Below the pieces are notes generated by a model. The model ran no database searches, was not told the DNA's origin, and worked only from the letters and a program-made list of their open reading frames with translations. DNA of 52,420 bases from Planctomycetaceae bacterium (GTDB lineage Bacteria > Planctomycetota > Planctomycetia > Planctomycetales > Planctomycetaceae), in NCBI GenBank assembly GCA_020426505.1, contig JAGQPX010000160.1, positions 1-52,420 of the forward strand, given 5' to 3'. Positions 27,744 to 36,900 of the stretch are shown here, piece by piece. Each line of letters starts with the position of its first letter. Positions within the stretch are counted from its first letter, which is position 1. A program made the translations under genes and the position numbers.

Positions 27744-27937
27744 GTGGACGTGCAGTTCGAGGGGTGCGGTCAGTGAGGGCAATCTTGACAATGCCGTAGC
27801 TGGATTCGCCAGAATTCAGCCCGATCGTTCTTCACATGATCTTTGAACTAAAGGCGAGTTCCGCGACTTGTGAATGACGGCCGATCTCCCGTGATGTTAT
27901 GAGAGACCGGCCGGCGTGAGATTCCAACAGTTGGCGA

Positions 27938-29098
27938 TCAGTAACCGGCTCCTCCGCCCGGCGGGCAGGAGACTTCACCCGGTCCGTAGACAGGATGCTG
28001 CTCGGTGTACTCGATGTGCTTGACCGGATGCGGCAGGCTGATGCCCGGCTCGTGGCGGACGTCGATCAGCATGTGATCAACGGGCGGAGCGAGGTCCACG
28101 TCGGTCAGGTTACGCACGGTGTGAGACTTCAAACCAGCCGGTCGTCCATAGGGGAGGTGCGGCGGGCCGACGAGTCCGATCGGCGATCCGGTGCGAGGCA
28201 TTCCCCAGGGTGTCAGTTGGGCGTAGGCACCCGGCGGCAACTTGCCACTCACGAGCGGGTTATTCGGAACGCCGGATCCGTTCGGACCGTCGATTCCGCT
28301 GATCGGCACTGGTGCCTGAAACTGTCCAGCGATGCCGTCGACCTGAACAACATGGGATGTCTGCTGAACGCCGCCGGTGATGTCGCCACCCCAGAGTTCC
28401 TGTCCGGGCATTTCAATGTCCTTGTTGCCAACACGCAGGACGGCCATGATGGTGCCGCGGCGATCCGCCTCTGCGACCGGGTCGAGTCCCGGATCGAGAC
28501 GGGTCGATACAAGTTCTTCGACGCCGGCGATGGCGAAGTCCTGGAACTTCGGATCCGGCAGATAGACAACCTTCGTCACGAAGTTGTTGGTTTCGACCTG
28601 ATCGATGTCCTCATCGGTGATGCGGATCGGCAGGCTGTTGTGTGACAGGTAAGCGTCCGTCGTCGGATGAGTCGGATAGACGGCGAGGGTCGGGTAGATC
28701 ACGAGTCCCTCACGACCGGGGATGCCGGTCATCTTGAGGCGGTACATGGCACCCTGGTCGAAGTTATATCGTCCGGGAGCAATGACCTGGTTCTCAGCGA
28801 AGCCTTCGCCGATCTGCCAGCCAATGGCCATCCCCTCGGGGCCGAGGAACCGCACCTGGCTGCTCTGCTGAGCATAGGACGGTCCCTGTCCGTACCCACC
28901 CGGAGGTCCGGGGATCGCCCCGCCCGGTCCCATTCCCATGACTCCCGGTCCGGGTCCTGCGACCATGGGGCCAGGTGCCGCAAGCATGGCGGCCGGAGGT
29001 GCGTGGTATTCATCTTTGTGGAAGACTTCGTGACCGCTGCCAGCGCAGCCGACGCACACGATCAAGAGCGTTCCAAGTGCCAGAAAGTAGAGTTTCAT
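27938..29098 (-). CDS. Exported lipoprotein with Pro/Gly-rich N-terminus
   Basis: A 386-residue predicted lipoprotein. ATG 29098 has GGGATT just upstream and yields MKLYFLALGTLLIVCVGC, with Cys18 as the likely lipidated residue. A Pro/Gly/Met-rich linker (~30-75) is followed by a globular region. Residues ~115-225 match the downstream DUF11 protein: YRLKMTGIPGREGLVIYP, VTKVVYLPDP, and RGTIMAVLRVG. The remainder is Pro-rich (LPPGAYAQLTPWGMPRTGSP). It lacks the DUF11 domain. No enzyme motif was seen. As first gene of a probable two-gene unit, it may act with its paralogue in the envelope; that is inference. Confidence 0.75.
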   Translation of the reverse strand: MKLYFLALGTLLIVCVGCAGSGHEVFHKDEYHAPPAAMLAAPGPMVAGPGPGVMGMGPGGAIPGPPGGYGQGPSYAQQSSQVRFLGPEGMAIGWQIGEGFAENQVIAPGRYNFDQGAMYRLKMTGIPGREGLVIYPTLAVYPTHPTTDAYLSHNSLPIRITDEDIDQVETNNFVTKVVYLPDPKFQDFAIAGVEELVSTRLDPGLDPVAEADRRGTIMAVLRVGNKDIEMPGQELWGGDITGGVQQTSHVVQVDGIAGQFQAPVPISGIDGPNGSGVPNNPLVSGKLPPGAYAQLTPWGMPRTGSPIGLVGPPHLPYGRPAGLKSHTVRNLTDVDLAPPVDHMLIDVRHEPGISLPHPVKHIEYTEQHPVYGPGEVSCPPGGGAGY

Positions 29099-29426
29099 TG
29101 CAATCCCTTTGCGGTTCCTGGTGCCCTCGCGGGCTGACCGGATCGTCCTCATGACTGGGTGTGTCCGTTGCCAGCAACGGGACGACATCTGTCAATTCCC
29201 GAGTCTGTCGTGACAATGTGTGCGAACGAATCGACGGCTGCCATCAGTTGCGGTCGACCCGGCGGTCACTTCAACGCTAAGATGCCGGGACCGACTTCAA
29301 CCCACCGTTGAGACGGGTGAGACAAGTCGTCAGCCGCTGTTCCACAACAAACAAGAACGGCGGTTATGTCTGTTTTCGGATCGGAGAAACCGATTTCTTT
29401 GACAAATCCGTCATTTTCGGATCAAC
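29099..29426. other. Divergent intergenic region
   Basis: 328 bases between the lipoprotein gene (minus) and the LolA-like gene (plus). It presumably carries both promoters. A TTGACA lies ~24 bases before the plus-strand ATG, but no properly spaced -10 box follows. No gene or RNA was seen. Confidence 0.4.
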
Positions 29427-30389
29427 ATGAAGAGAATGCCCATTTTGACAGCCGTTGTGCTCACGTCTGCAATCGCAGGATTCGCGGGGCTGCTGACCGA
29501 TCTCAACCGAGTTTCAGCCGATGATGCTGGTGCTGCGTCAGCCGAGGTCTCGACGGAATCCGCAGCATCTGCCCCTTCCAATGAGGCGGTCGCGCTCCTG
29601 CGTCAATCTCGAAATGAGCTCTTCGCTCGGAAGTCTGTGCGAGCGAAACTGCAGGAAACGGTCTCGATGGGAGATCGCAAGTTCCGGGCATCCGGGTCTT
29701 ACACAGCCGGTCAGTTTCCCAAGCTGCGACTCGAGTTCGATGTGGAAGTCGGCAAGACAACGGGCACCCTCAAGGAGATCTGCGACGGCAGTCTTTTGTG
29801 GACCGAACAGGCGATCAAATCGGCCGACGACGAGGCTCCGACGGTGCAGGTGTCGCGAACGGTGATCGATGATGTGTTGTCGGCTGTTGCGGAGAGTGGT
29901 GACAATCCTGAGGCCCTGTTGATCGCGGGGCTGGGAGTCGGCGGAGTCCCCGCCTTACTCGCCGGACTCGAGCGGGCAATGGTGTTCGAGGCCCTCAAGT
30001 CTGATCAAGCCGGAGGTCGAGAGTATTCCGTCATTCAGGGACGATGGAACGATGTGTATCTGACGCGTTTTGGCGGAGCGGGAGGCCGTCCGTTGCCGAA
30101 CTTCGTCCCCGACCGAGTTCGCATCTACATCGACCAGGAAACGTTGTTTCCCACGCGTGTGCTTTATCTCAAACAGATTGCTGATGAGCAGGGTGCTGAG
30201 ACGTCCAGGAAGTATCGCTCGATGCTCTCGCTGGAGTTCTCGGAGATCGTGCTCGACGGGCCGGTCAGCGAGGAGGACTTCCGGTATCTTCCACCCACGG
30301 ACGTCGAGACACGGGACCGGACCAAGGAATTTCTCGATTTGATCGAGCAGGCGAACCGTTCCGCAGAGACGGCAGGCGAAACCCCATGA
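29427..30389 (+). CDS. LolA-like exported protein
   Basis: A 320-residue exported protein with an N-terminal hydrophobic signal (ILTAVVLTSAIAGFAGLL). Residues ~60-280 have the LolA/LolB-like half-barrel pattern: an N-terminal helix (ALLRQSRNELFARKSVRAKL), strands such as FRASGSYTAGQFPKLRLEF and ICDGSLLWTEQ, and a C-terminal VRIYIDQETLFPTRVLYLK. Members of this fold carry lipoproteins or other lipids across the periplasm; planctomycetes have many divergent forms of unknown cargo. Overlap of 4 bases (ATGA) with the next gene indicates translational coupling to the CBM9-like protein. Confidence 0.65.
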   Translation: MKRMPILTAVVLTSAIAGFAGLLTDLNRVSADDAGAASAEVSTESAASAPSNEAVALLRQSRNELFARKSVRAKLQETVSMGDRKFRASGSYTAGQFPKLRLEFDVEVGKTTGTLKEICDGSLLWTEQAIKSADDEAPTVQVSRTVIDDVLSAVAESGDNPEALLIAGLGVGGVPALLAGLERAMVFEALKSDQAGGREYSVIQGRWNDVYLTRFGGAGGRPLPNFVPDRVRIYIDQETLFPTRVLYLKQIADEQGAETSRKYRSMLSLEFSEIVLDGPVSEEDFRYLPPTDVETRDRTKEFLDLIEQANRSAETAGETP

Positions 30390-31042
30390 CGGCTTTGGTG
30401 CCCGCGGAGTTTCTGTTCCGCTATACGCTTCCCGTCCAGCACATCAAGAATCTGCCGCGACGTGGAAAGCAACTCCTGAATCTCCCGGAAGAGTGCGCGC
30501 TTCCGAGTCTCTCAGAACTTGCCAACCGGACCGACTTCGGCGAAGTCCGGCTCGCGTGGAATGACCGGGGATTAGGCATCAGCGTCAATGTCACCGGGAG
30601 GTCTCATCCGCCGGTCGGCGATCCGGAAAAGCTCGGCAGGTCGGACGGCATCCGTCTCTGGATCGACACCCGCTGTACGCAAAACGTGCATCGTGCGAGC
30701 CGCTTCTGCCATCAGTTTGAGTTGCTCCCCGTCGGAGGAGGCGACAATGGCATGCAACCGGTTGCGACCATGTGGCCGGTCGCCCGCGCCAACGACGATC
30801 CCCCCGAGGTCGATTCGGACCTGCTCCCCATTCAGGCTGACATCTCAGACAAAGGGTATCGACTCGAAGCTTGGCTCCCCGCTGATGCCCTGCACGGATT
30901 TGATCCGGTCGAGCAACCCCGTCTGGGCTTCACTTATATCCTCAACGACACCGAACGAGGCCATCAATGCCTGAGCATCGGAAACGAGTTCCCCGTCGAC
31001 ACCGACCCCAGCCTATGGTGCACACTGGAACTGGTGGAGTAG
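30386..31042 (+). CDS. CBM9-like carbohydrate-binding-fold protein
   Basis: A 218-residue protein without a signal peptide. The middle has the pattern of CBM9-like (DOMON-related) modules: DFGEVRLAWNDRGLGISVNV near residues 50-70, then RSDGIRLWIDTR, and a C-terminal YRLEAWLPADALHGF ... GFTYILNDTERG. Such domains bind sugars or haem-like ligands; the ligand here is unknown. It overlaps the LolA-like gene by 4 bases and is surely in the same operon. No catalytic domain is attached, which is unusual because CBM9-like modules are often joined to enzymes. Confidence 0.6.
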   Translation: MTALVPAEFLFRYTLPVQHIKNLPRRGKQLLNLPEECALPSLSELANRTDFGEVRLAWNDRGLGISVNVTGRSHPPVGDPEKLGRSDGIRLWIDTRCTQNVHRASRFCHQFELLPVGGGDNGMQPVATMWPVARANDDPPEVDSDLLPIQADISDKGYRLEAWLPADALHGFDPVEQPRLGFTYILNDTERGHQCLSIGNEFPVDTDPSLWCTLELVE

Positions 31043-31159
31043 CGGCCAGATGTTTCACTCGCTCAAAGTAGCCATCACGCTCCGAGTGAAGAGTGGATCA
31101 AGGGAGAACTTGCACCCATTTCAGCGTCAGCGACATCATGCGGAGCATGATGACCACTT

Positions 31160-31636
31160 TCAGTGGCCGTGGTATTCGGGGACGATCTCGAAGATTGCTT
31201 CGATCTCGACGGCGATGTTGCCCGGCAGTGAGCCCATTCCGACCGCGCTGCGGGCTCCAATGCCGTCTTCGCCGAAGACCTCCGCCATGAGGTCGCTGAA
31301 GCCGTTGATGACAGCGGGGTGATTCTGAAAGTCCGGAGCCGCGTTGACCATGCCCAGCACTTTCACTGTCCGGACGATGTTGTCGAGCGTGCCGAAGTGT
31401 TTTTGCAGGGTGGCGAGAATCCCCAGCCCGACGACGCGTGCTGCCTCTTTTCCCTCTTCTTCGGTCAAGTCGGCTCCGACCCGTCCGGTGATCAGAGTCT
31501 TGTCGGTCTTCAGCGGACCATGACCGGAGACGTAGGCCATGTTGCCGGTCACCACGACCGGTCGATACGTCCCGCCCGGCTTCGGGGCAGGCGGCAATTC
31601 GAGATTCAATTCAGCGATCCGGGCATCTGCACTCAT
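31160..31636 (-). CDS. RidA (YjgF/YER057c/UK114) family protein
   Basis: A 158-residue small cytoplasmic protein of the Rid family, which forms trimers; RidA itself hydrolyses reactive enamine/imine intermediates from PLP enzymes. Visible motifs are VVVTGNMAYVSGHGPLKTD near residues 27-45 and GIGARSAVGMGSLPGNIAVE near 125-145, with the Arg that binds the carboxylate in active RidA. It resembles the longer subgroup more than RidA proper, so the substrate is uncertain. It is monocistronic on the minus strand, with ATG 31636, and is divergent from the GalU-like gene. Confidence 0.88.
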   Translation of the reverse strand: MSADARIAELNLELPPAPKPGGTYRPVVVTGNMAYVSGHGPLKTDKTLITGRVGADLTEEEGKEAARVVGLGILATLQKHFGTLDNIVRTVKVLGMVNAAPDFQNHPAVINGFSDLMAEVFGEDGIGARSAVGMGSLPGNIAVEIEAIFEIVPEYHGH

Positions 31637-31848
31637 GACGACTCACTCCGCACTTAGAGGATTCTCAATAGTCGAGGCCGAGGTCATGCAACCGATCGGC
31701 CAATGAATCTGGTTCAACCGTTCGCGGTATCGTAGCTGAACTCACCGGAGTTCAGAAATGTCCGATCGTTGATGTGATCGAGTTCTTGCCAATCCTCGGA
31801 CAATCTCCTCTACTTTGTGTTCATCAAGACACAACACAGGACTCACCC

Positions 31849-32739
31849 ATGGACATTCGTAAGGCTGTCATCACGGCAGCGGCACCGGATCAGCACACGC
31901 TCCCCTTGCAGCGGCTGGTCGACCGACAGGGGCAGGACAAAACGGCTCTGCAACTCATTGTGGAAGAGGTAACCGGTGCGGGGATCGAGGAACTCTGCCT
32001 TGTGATCCGGCCTGGCGATCAGGTCTCCTACGAACAGGCCGCAGGCGAACATCTGGGCATGATCCACTTCGTCGATCAGACGGAACCACGAGGATACGGC
32101 GACGCACTGCTGCGTGCCCGGGACTTCGTCGGCGACGATCCGTTTCTGCATCTGGTGGGTGATCACCTCTACCTCAGCGACAGCGACACCTGTTGTGCAA
32201 AACAACTCATCGACATCGCCCGTGAGCATGCATGTGCGGTCTCAGCCGTGCAGGCGACACGGGAGAACAAGCTGCCCGACTTCGGAGCAGTCGGCGGCTC
32301 ACACGTCGCCCGACACACCGATCTGTACGAAGTGACCCGCGTGATCGAGAAACCGACGCCTACGCAGGCGGAGCAGGAGTTGATCATCGCCGGCCTGCGA
32401 GCAGGCTATTACCTGTGTTTCTTCGGCATGCACGTGTTGACGCCCTTCGTGATGGAGACGCTGGAGCACCTGCAGAGCGAAACTGTCGGCCACGAAAGCA
32501 CCCCGGCTGCTTTGAGCAGCCGGGGTGCTAATCGCAGCATCACCCTGTCTGACGCCCTCTCCGTCCTCGCCCAACGTCAGAAGTATCTCGCCACCGAACT
32601 CAAAGGGACGCGATACAACATCGGCGCCCAGTACGGCCTGCTGATCGCCCAACTGGCCCTCTCCCTCACCGGCCGCGACCGCGATCACATCCTGACCGAA
32701 CTGGTCGAATTGCTTGCGATGCGGAACAACCGTGCCTGA
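31849..32739 (+). CDS. GalU-like nucleotidyltransferase-fold protein with altered signature
   Basis: A 296-residue protein resembling UTP-glucose-1-phosphate uridylyltransferases. The fold signature is present: VITAAAPDQHTLPLQRLVD, IVEEVTGAGIEELCLVIRPG, RGYGDALLRARDFVGDDPFL, LVGDHLYL, YEVTRVIEKPTPTQAE, and a final GTRYNIG. The nucleotide-binding motif GxGTR, expected near residues 10-14, is replaced by APDQH, so normal uridylyltransferase activity is doubtful. ATG 31849 is chosen because AGGA lies 7 bases upstream; the frame opens at 31774. Codons 217-227 are a perfect palindrome (see the repeat entry), giving an insertion relative to GalU before TLSDALSVL. It lies upstream of the sugar kinase/nucleotidyltransferase gene, with two small genes between. 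Confidence 0.8.
   Translation: MDIRKAVITAAAPDQHTLPLQRLVDRQGQDKTALQLIVEEVTGAGIEELCLVIRPGDQVSYEQAAGEHLGMIHFVDQTEPRGYGDALLRARDFVGDDPFLHLVGDHLYLSDSDTCCAKQLIDIAREHACAVSAVQATRENKLPDFGAVGGSHVARHTDLYEVTRVIEKPTPTQAEQELIIAGLRAGYYLCFFGMHVLTPFVMETLEHLQSETVGHESTPAALSSRGANRSITLSDALSVLAQRQKYLATELKGTRYNIGAQYGLLIAQLALSLTGRDRDHILTELVELLAMRNNRA
32497..32529. repeat. 33-bp palindromic element inside the GalU-like gene
   Basis: AGCACCCCGGCTGCT (32497-32511), TTG loop, AGCAGCCGGGGTGCT (32515-32529): a perfect 15-bp inverted repeat. It is exactly 11 codons in phase (residues 217-227, STPAALSSRGA). The right arm shares GCAGCCGGGGTGCT (14 bases) with the terminator hairpin after the second P-II gene at 39797-39810. 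Confidence 0.85.
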
Positions 32740-32772
32740 TCGTTTCCATTCTTCTTGACAGGACCCGTTGAG

Positions 32773-33531
32773 ATGCCGTTCATCTACGACCTCACGCAAC
32801 AAGAATGGCCGGACGACGCTCCAAGAGACTACGAGCCATCCCCTCCGCGCGTCGATCAGTTTGAGTACCTCACTCCACCCGATTTCGGGGGAGCGATTGA
32901 GCCAGTGAGTTTCGCGGAAATAATGGTCGATCCAGTCGAGGATGACTATCAGGAGCATCGAAGAGGTTTACTCTCATCACTACGGATGATCTTTTCTCCG
33001 CGATTTCGCCAACGGATGATCATTGAACAATTCAAGGAACGATGGAGAAACCAAGGTCGAACCAAGGAGCAACAATTCGAAGCCAAAACGCGAACGGCAA
33101 TGATGATGCGAATTGTGGTTGAGGGGCTGCAACGTATCGGGGGAACTCATGTTCATTGCGGATACGATGGTGGCAATGATGAAGGATTTGCGTGGTTCCT
33201 GTCACTGACGACGACTGACGGAGGGATCTCGCTGGATGATTGCTGTAGTAAACTGCTTGGCCTCGGGTGCCTCGGCAAGCTCAGAGAAGAGGGTTTGGTT
33301 CACGAGAATCCGAGATGGCCGAAAAGCGACCTGGAACAAATGAAGAACTTCGTTCAATACTGGCTCGTTGAAGAGTGGGCCACACGGATGTTGGGTTATG
33401 GCTTCGGAACCGGTGAATTCCAGATGTTCGGTTCCTTCACGGTCGACCTGCAGAAACTCACAATCACAGACGACCGGGCCGCTGAGATTCCAAAGAACGG
33501 CAACTATTCCATTGCACCGGCTGAAGACTGA
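32773..33531 (+). CDS. Hypothetical protein
   Basis: A 252-residue soluble protein that I do not recognise. An acidic, Pro-rich N-terminus is followed by a basic helical stretch (IFSPRFRQRMIIEQFKERWR), a likely alpha/beta core with CGYDGGNDEGFAWFLSL, a Cys pair (LDDCCSKLLGLGCLG), and a C-terminal GFGTGEFQMFGSFTVDL. No signal peptide or membrane segment. ATG 32773 is preferred to the TTG at 32755. Its stop overlaps the start of the next gene by one base, so the two are coupled. It is more AT-rich (about 47% GC in a sampled line) than the genes around it. Confidence 0.6.
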   Translation: MPFIYDLTQQEWPDDAPRDYEPSPPRVDQFEYLTPPDFGGAIEPVSFAEIMVDPVEDDYQEHRRGLLSSLRMIFSPRFRQRMIIEQFKERWRNQGRTKEQQFEAKTRTAMMMRIVVEGLQRIGGTHVHCGYDGGNDEGFAWFLSLTTTDGGISLDDCCSKLLGLGCLGKLREEGLVHENPRWPKSDLEQMKNFVQYWLVEEWATRMLGYGFGTGEFQMFGSFTVDLQKLTITDDRAAEIPKNGNYSIAPAED

Positions 33532-33902
33532 TGGCACACCCATATCACCATGCAGAACGATCGGTCCGATTGTTCGGCGGCGAGGTTGACGATTACCTCG
33601 CCATTCACGACTGGTTCGACGAAAGCAAAGCTCACCTCGCGGACTTCCGGCACCGGGCTCTGCGTCATCACACGGAAGGCATCTTCCTGTGCGAGGCGCT
33701 GTTCGGAAAGACGCTGACCAACTCGGATGGGAAAACGATCCCGGTTCGGTTCGTTGGTGAGCAACACGTAAAGGACGACCTCGGCTGGATTCCGACCGTC
33801 AAGGACTGGTTACAACACCTTCAGCCGCAACCCTGGATGGGCCGCACTCCCTTCAAACCACATCAGGAACAAACCGCCGACCGTGCATCGGTTGCAAACT
33901 GA
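33531..33902 (+). CDS. DUF6915-like small protein
   Basis: A 123-residue soluble protein. The N-terminal part has HPYHHAERSVRLFGGEVDDY, IHDWFDESKAHLADFRHRAL and HHTEGIFLCEALFG, followed by VRFVGEQHVKDDLGWIPTV and DWLQHLQP. From memory this matches DUF6915, a family found in varied bacteria and mobile contexts with no known function. The many conserved His and Asp hint at metal binding, but this is not shown. Its ATG overlaps the stop of the preceding hypothetical gene, so the pair are probably expressed together. Confidence 0.65.
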   Translation: MAHPYHHAERSVRLFGGEVDDYLAIHDWFDESKAHLADFRHRALRHHTEGIFLCEALFGKTLTNSDGKTIPVRFVGEQHVKDDLGWIPTVKDWLQHLQPQPWMGRTPFKPHQEQTADRASVAN

Positions 33903-33936
33903 GAATTGACATCGAACAGAAACGACCAAATCCATT

Positions 33937-36900
33937 ATGAATCGCTTGATCGATGTCATCCTGAGCAGTGATGCTGCCATCCGCGATCAGTCGCTGGATG
34001 CCGTTTGTGCTGATGCGTCGTTGGACGATTTGCTGGCGCAATGTCGGGAGTTGGACGAGTTTCGGCGGCAATCGGACAACCTGTACCATCGCGTGCGGGC
34101 GTTGTTTTTTCTGGCGGCCATCTATCGCTATCACTTGCCATCACGATTGCCAGTGAGCAACACGGGACTCGTTCCCTTTGCTGGCCACGAGCATCTATTG
34201 GAGAGGCGATTTCAGGAAGCGATTGATTGCTTCCTTACCGATCAGGAGCAGCATGGGCCGAGTGCTGCGATCGCCAGTTGTCTTGCCGAAGCGTATCACC
34301 AACTCGCCTTTCAGACGCTGGCCGATCAGGTTCGCCGCAGTGTGAGGACCGTGCGGGGGAATCAGTGGATGTTCCGCATTGGACATCCGGATGATCACCC
34401 GTTGCGGATACGGCGGGAGTTACTCAATCGCGGAGACGGGTCGTCACCATCTCCGCTGTTGTGTGAGCGAACCTCTGTCCGCATGGACTTCTCCCACAGT
34501 GCGTGGAGTGACATCTTTTTTCTCGGCATGGACTTTCCCGAGGGGGCACGGGTACTCAATGTTTCGGTCGACCTTGGCGTGCGGGGGCGAGACGACGCGC
34601 CACAGCCTCCGATCGAGACGTATTTGCGGGTCATTGATCAGCCGGTCCTGCGACTCGTGAGTACCGACTTGGGAGCATCAACAGACATCACCAGCATTCC
34701 GGAGATGTTCGACTTTGCCCGCGACTACCTCGGATTGCTGAAGGCTGCCGTCATCGCCGCCGGTCTTGTGCCGCCGGGGCTGGAAGGTTGCGATCATCCG
34801 ATGAGCGACCTGCTTAGCCGCATGGTCGGTCCGGGACTCGGTCTGGAGGTGGTCAGCAAGGTCAATGACATCCCGAAGGGGTCGCGACTGGCCGTGTCGA
34901 CCAACTTGCTGGGGTCGTTGATTTCGATCTGCATGCGAGCGACCGGGCAGGTGTCGTCGTTGACGGGCGGTCTGGAGGAAGCCGATCGTCGCATCGTGGC
35001 GGCCCGAGCCATTCTGGGTGAATGGATTGGCGGGTCAGGAGGCGGATGGCAGGATTCGGGCGGGGTGTGGCCCGGCATCAAGCTCATTCAAGGGGCTGCC
35101 GCAGAGGAGGGTGACCCCGAACATGGCATTAGCCGGGGGCGGTTACTCCCCGAACATACGGTCTTCGACGAGGACGAAGTCTCCGCCGAGACGCGAAAGA
35201 GGTTGCAGGATTCGCTCGTGCTGGTCCACGGCGGCATGGCTCAGAATGTCGGTCCCATTCTGGAGATGGTCACCGAGAAGTACCTGCTGCGGAGCGAGCC
35301 GGAATGGACAGCCCGGGGCGAAGCAATGTCCATCCTCGACGACGTTGTCGAGGCACTCAGAGAAGGAGACGTGGAGAAGATCGGCAGCGTCACGACTCGC
35401 AACTTTCATGGACCATTGCAAACCATCATCCCCTGGGCAACGAATCGTTTCACCGATCTGCTGATTGAACACTCCCGCAAGAAGTTTGGCGAGCAGTTTT
35501 GGGGGTTCTGGATGCTCGGCGGCATGGCCGGGGGCGGCATGGGATTCATATTCGATCCTGATGTGAAGGCGGAGGCACAGGACTGGTTGCAGCAGACGAT
35601 GTCGGAGACGAAACGCGAGTTACAGACGGCTCTGCCCTTCGCGATGGAGCCGGTCGTGTACGACTTCGCCATCAACGACCGTGGCTCCTGGGCCGAACTG
35701 CAGGCGGGTGACGCCGCGATGATGCCCGACCGGTACTACGGACTCCTCGTGCCCGGTTGGCTCAAGCGAGAGGCTCGTGACCTGTCTCCTCAGACGCGAT
35801 GGGAGTTGGAACAACTGGGCGAGACGTGTCGCGACAGCAACTCTGACAATTCAACATCTCGGATGTTGCTGGACCGCATGCTTCCGCGTGCTGACAAAGA
35901 TGAATCAAGGGTAGAGTCGCTGCACGATTTGCTCGAAACGTTTGGCTTTGATCGCGAACAACACGAGCAGATTTGCAGCGACCTCCGGGCAGGACGCGTG
36001 GGGCTCTCGCAAAATCGACTACCGTCGACAACGGAGATCACAGACGTCAAATCGGAAGACGTGATCGACGTGCGAAATGGTGCGGAGGCGCGGTATGTCG
36101 ATCTCGGCAAGGCAGCCATTCGTGGGGGAGAGGTGGCTGTGGTGACACTTGCCGCCGGCGTGGGTAGCCGCTGGACGGAAGGGGCGGGCGTCTGCAAAGC
36201 TCTGCATCCGTTCTGCAAGTTCGACGGACGACATCGCAACTTTCTGGAAGTCCACCTCGCCAAAACGCGCAAGTCATCACGCGAGCATGACGGTCCGATT
36301 CCGCATGTCTTCACGACCGGCTATCTCACGGACGCCCCAATTCGTGAGCACCTTGAAGGGCACCAGCGTTATGGCTTCGAGCATCCGTTGTTCGTCTCGC
36401 CCGGTCGTGCTGTCGGGTTGCGAACGGTTCCGATGGTGCGTGACCTGCGGTTCGCGTGGGAGGAGATGCCTCAACAGGTTCTTGATGCTCAGCAGCAAAA
36501 GGTGCGAGAGAGTTTGCGAGCGGCACTCATCGGCTGGGCTCAACAGGCAGGCGAGGGCGAGGACTACACGGACAATCTCCCGATGCAGTGCCTGCATCCG
36601 GTTGGACACTGGTATGAGATTCCGAACCTGCTCCGCAATGGCACTCTGCGAGAGATGCTCGAACGTCAGCCGAGTATGAAGTATCTGCTGCTGCACAACA
36701 TCGACACGCTGGGGGCGAGTGTGGACCCCGGCCTGTTGGGCCTGCACATCGATGGAGACCAAACTCTGAGCTACGAAGTCATCAGTCGTCGTCTGGAAGA
36801 TCGGGGCGGCGGTCTTGCCCGTGTCAACGGACGACCGCGACTCGTGGAGGGACTGGCCATGCCCAACGAGGAGGCGGAGTTCGAGCTGTCGTACTACAAC

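Noticed and set aside
31160..31636. Toxin-antitoxin or defence role for the RidA-like gene
   Set aside because: Rid motifs are clear and nothing in the context suggests defence.
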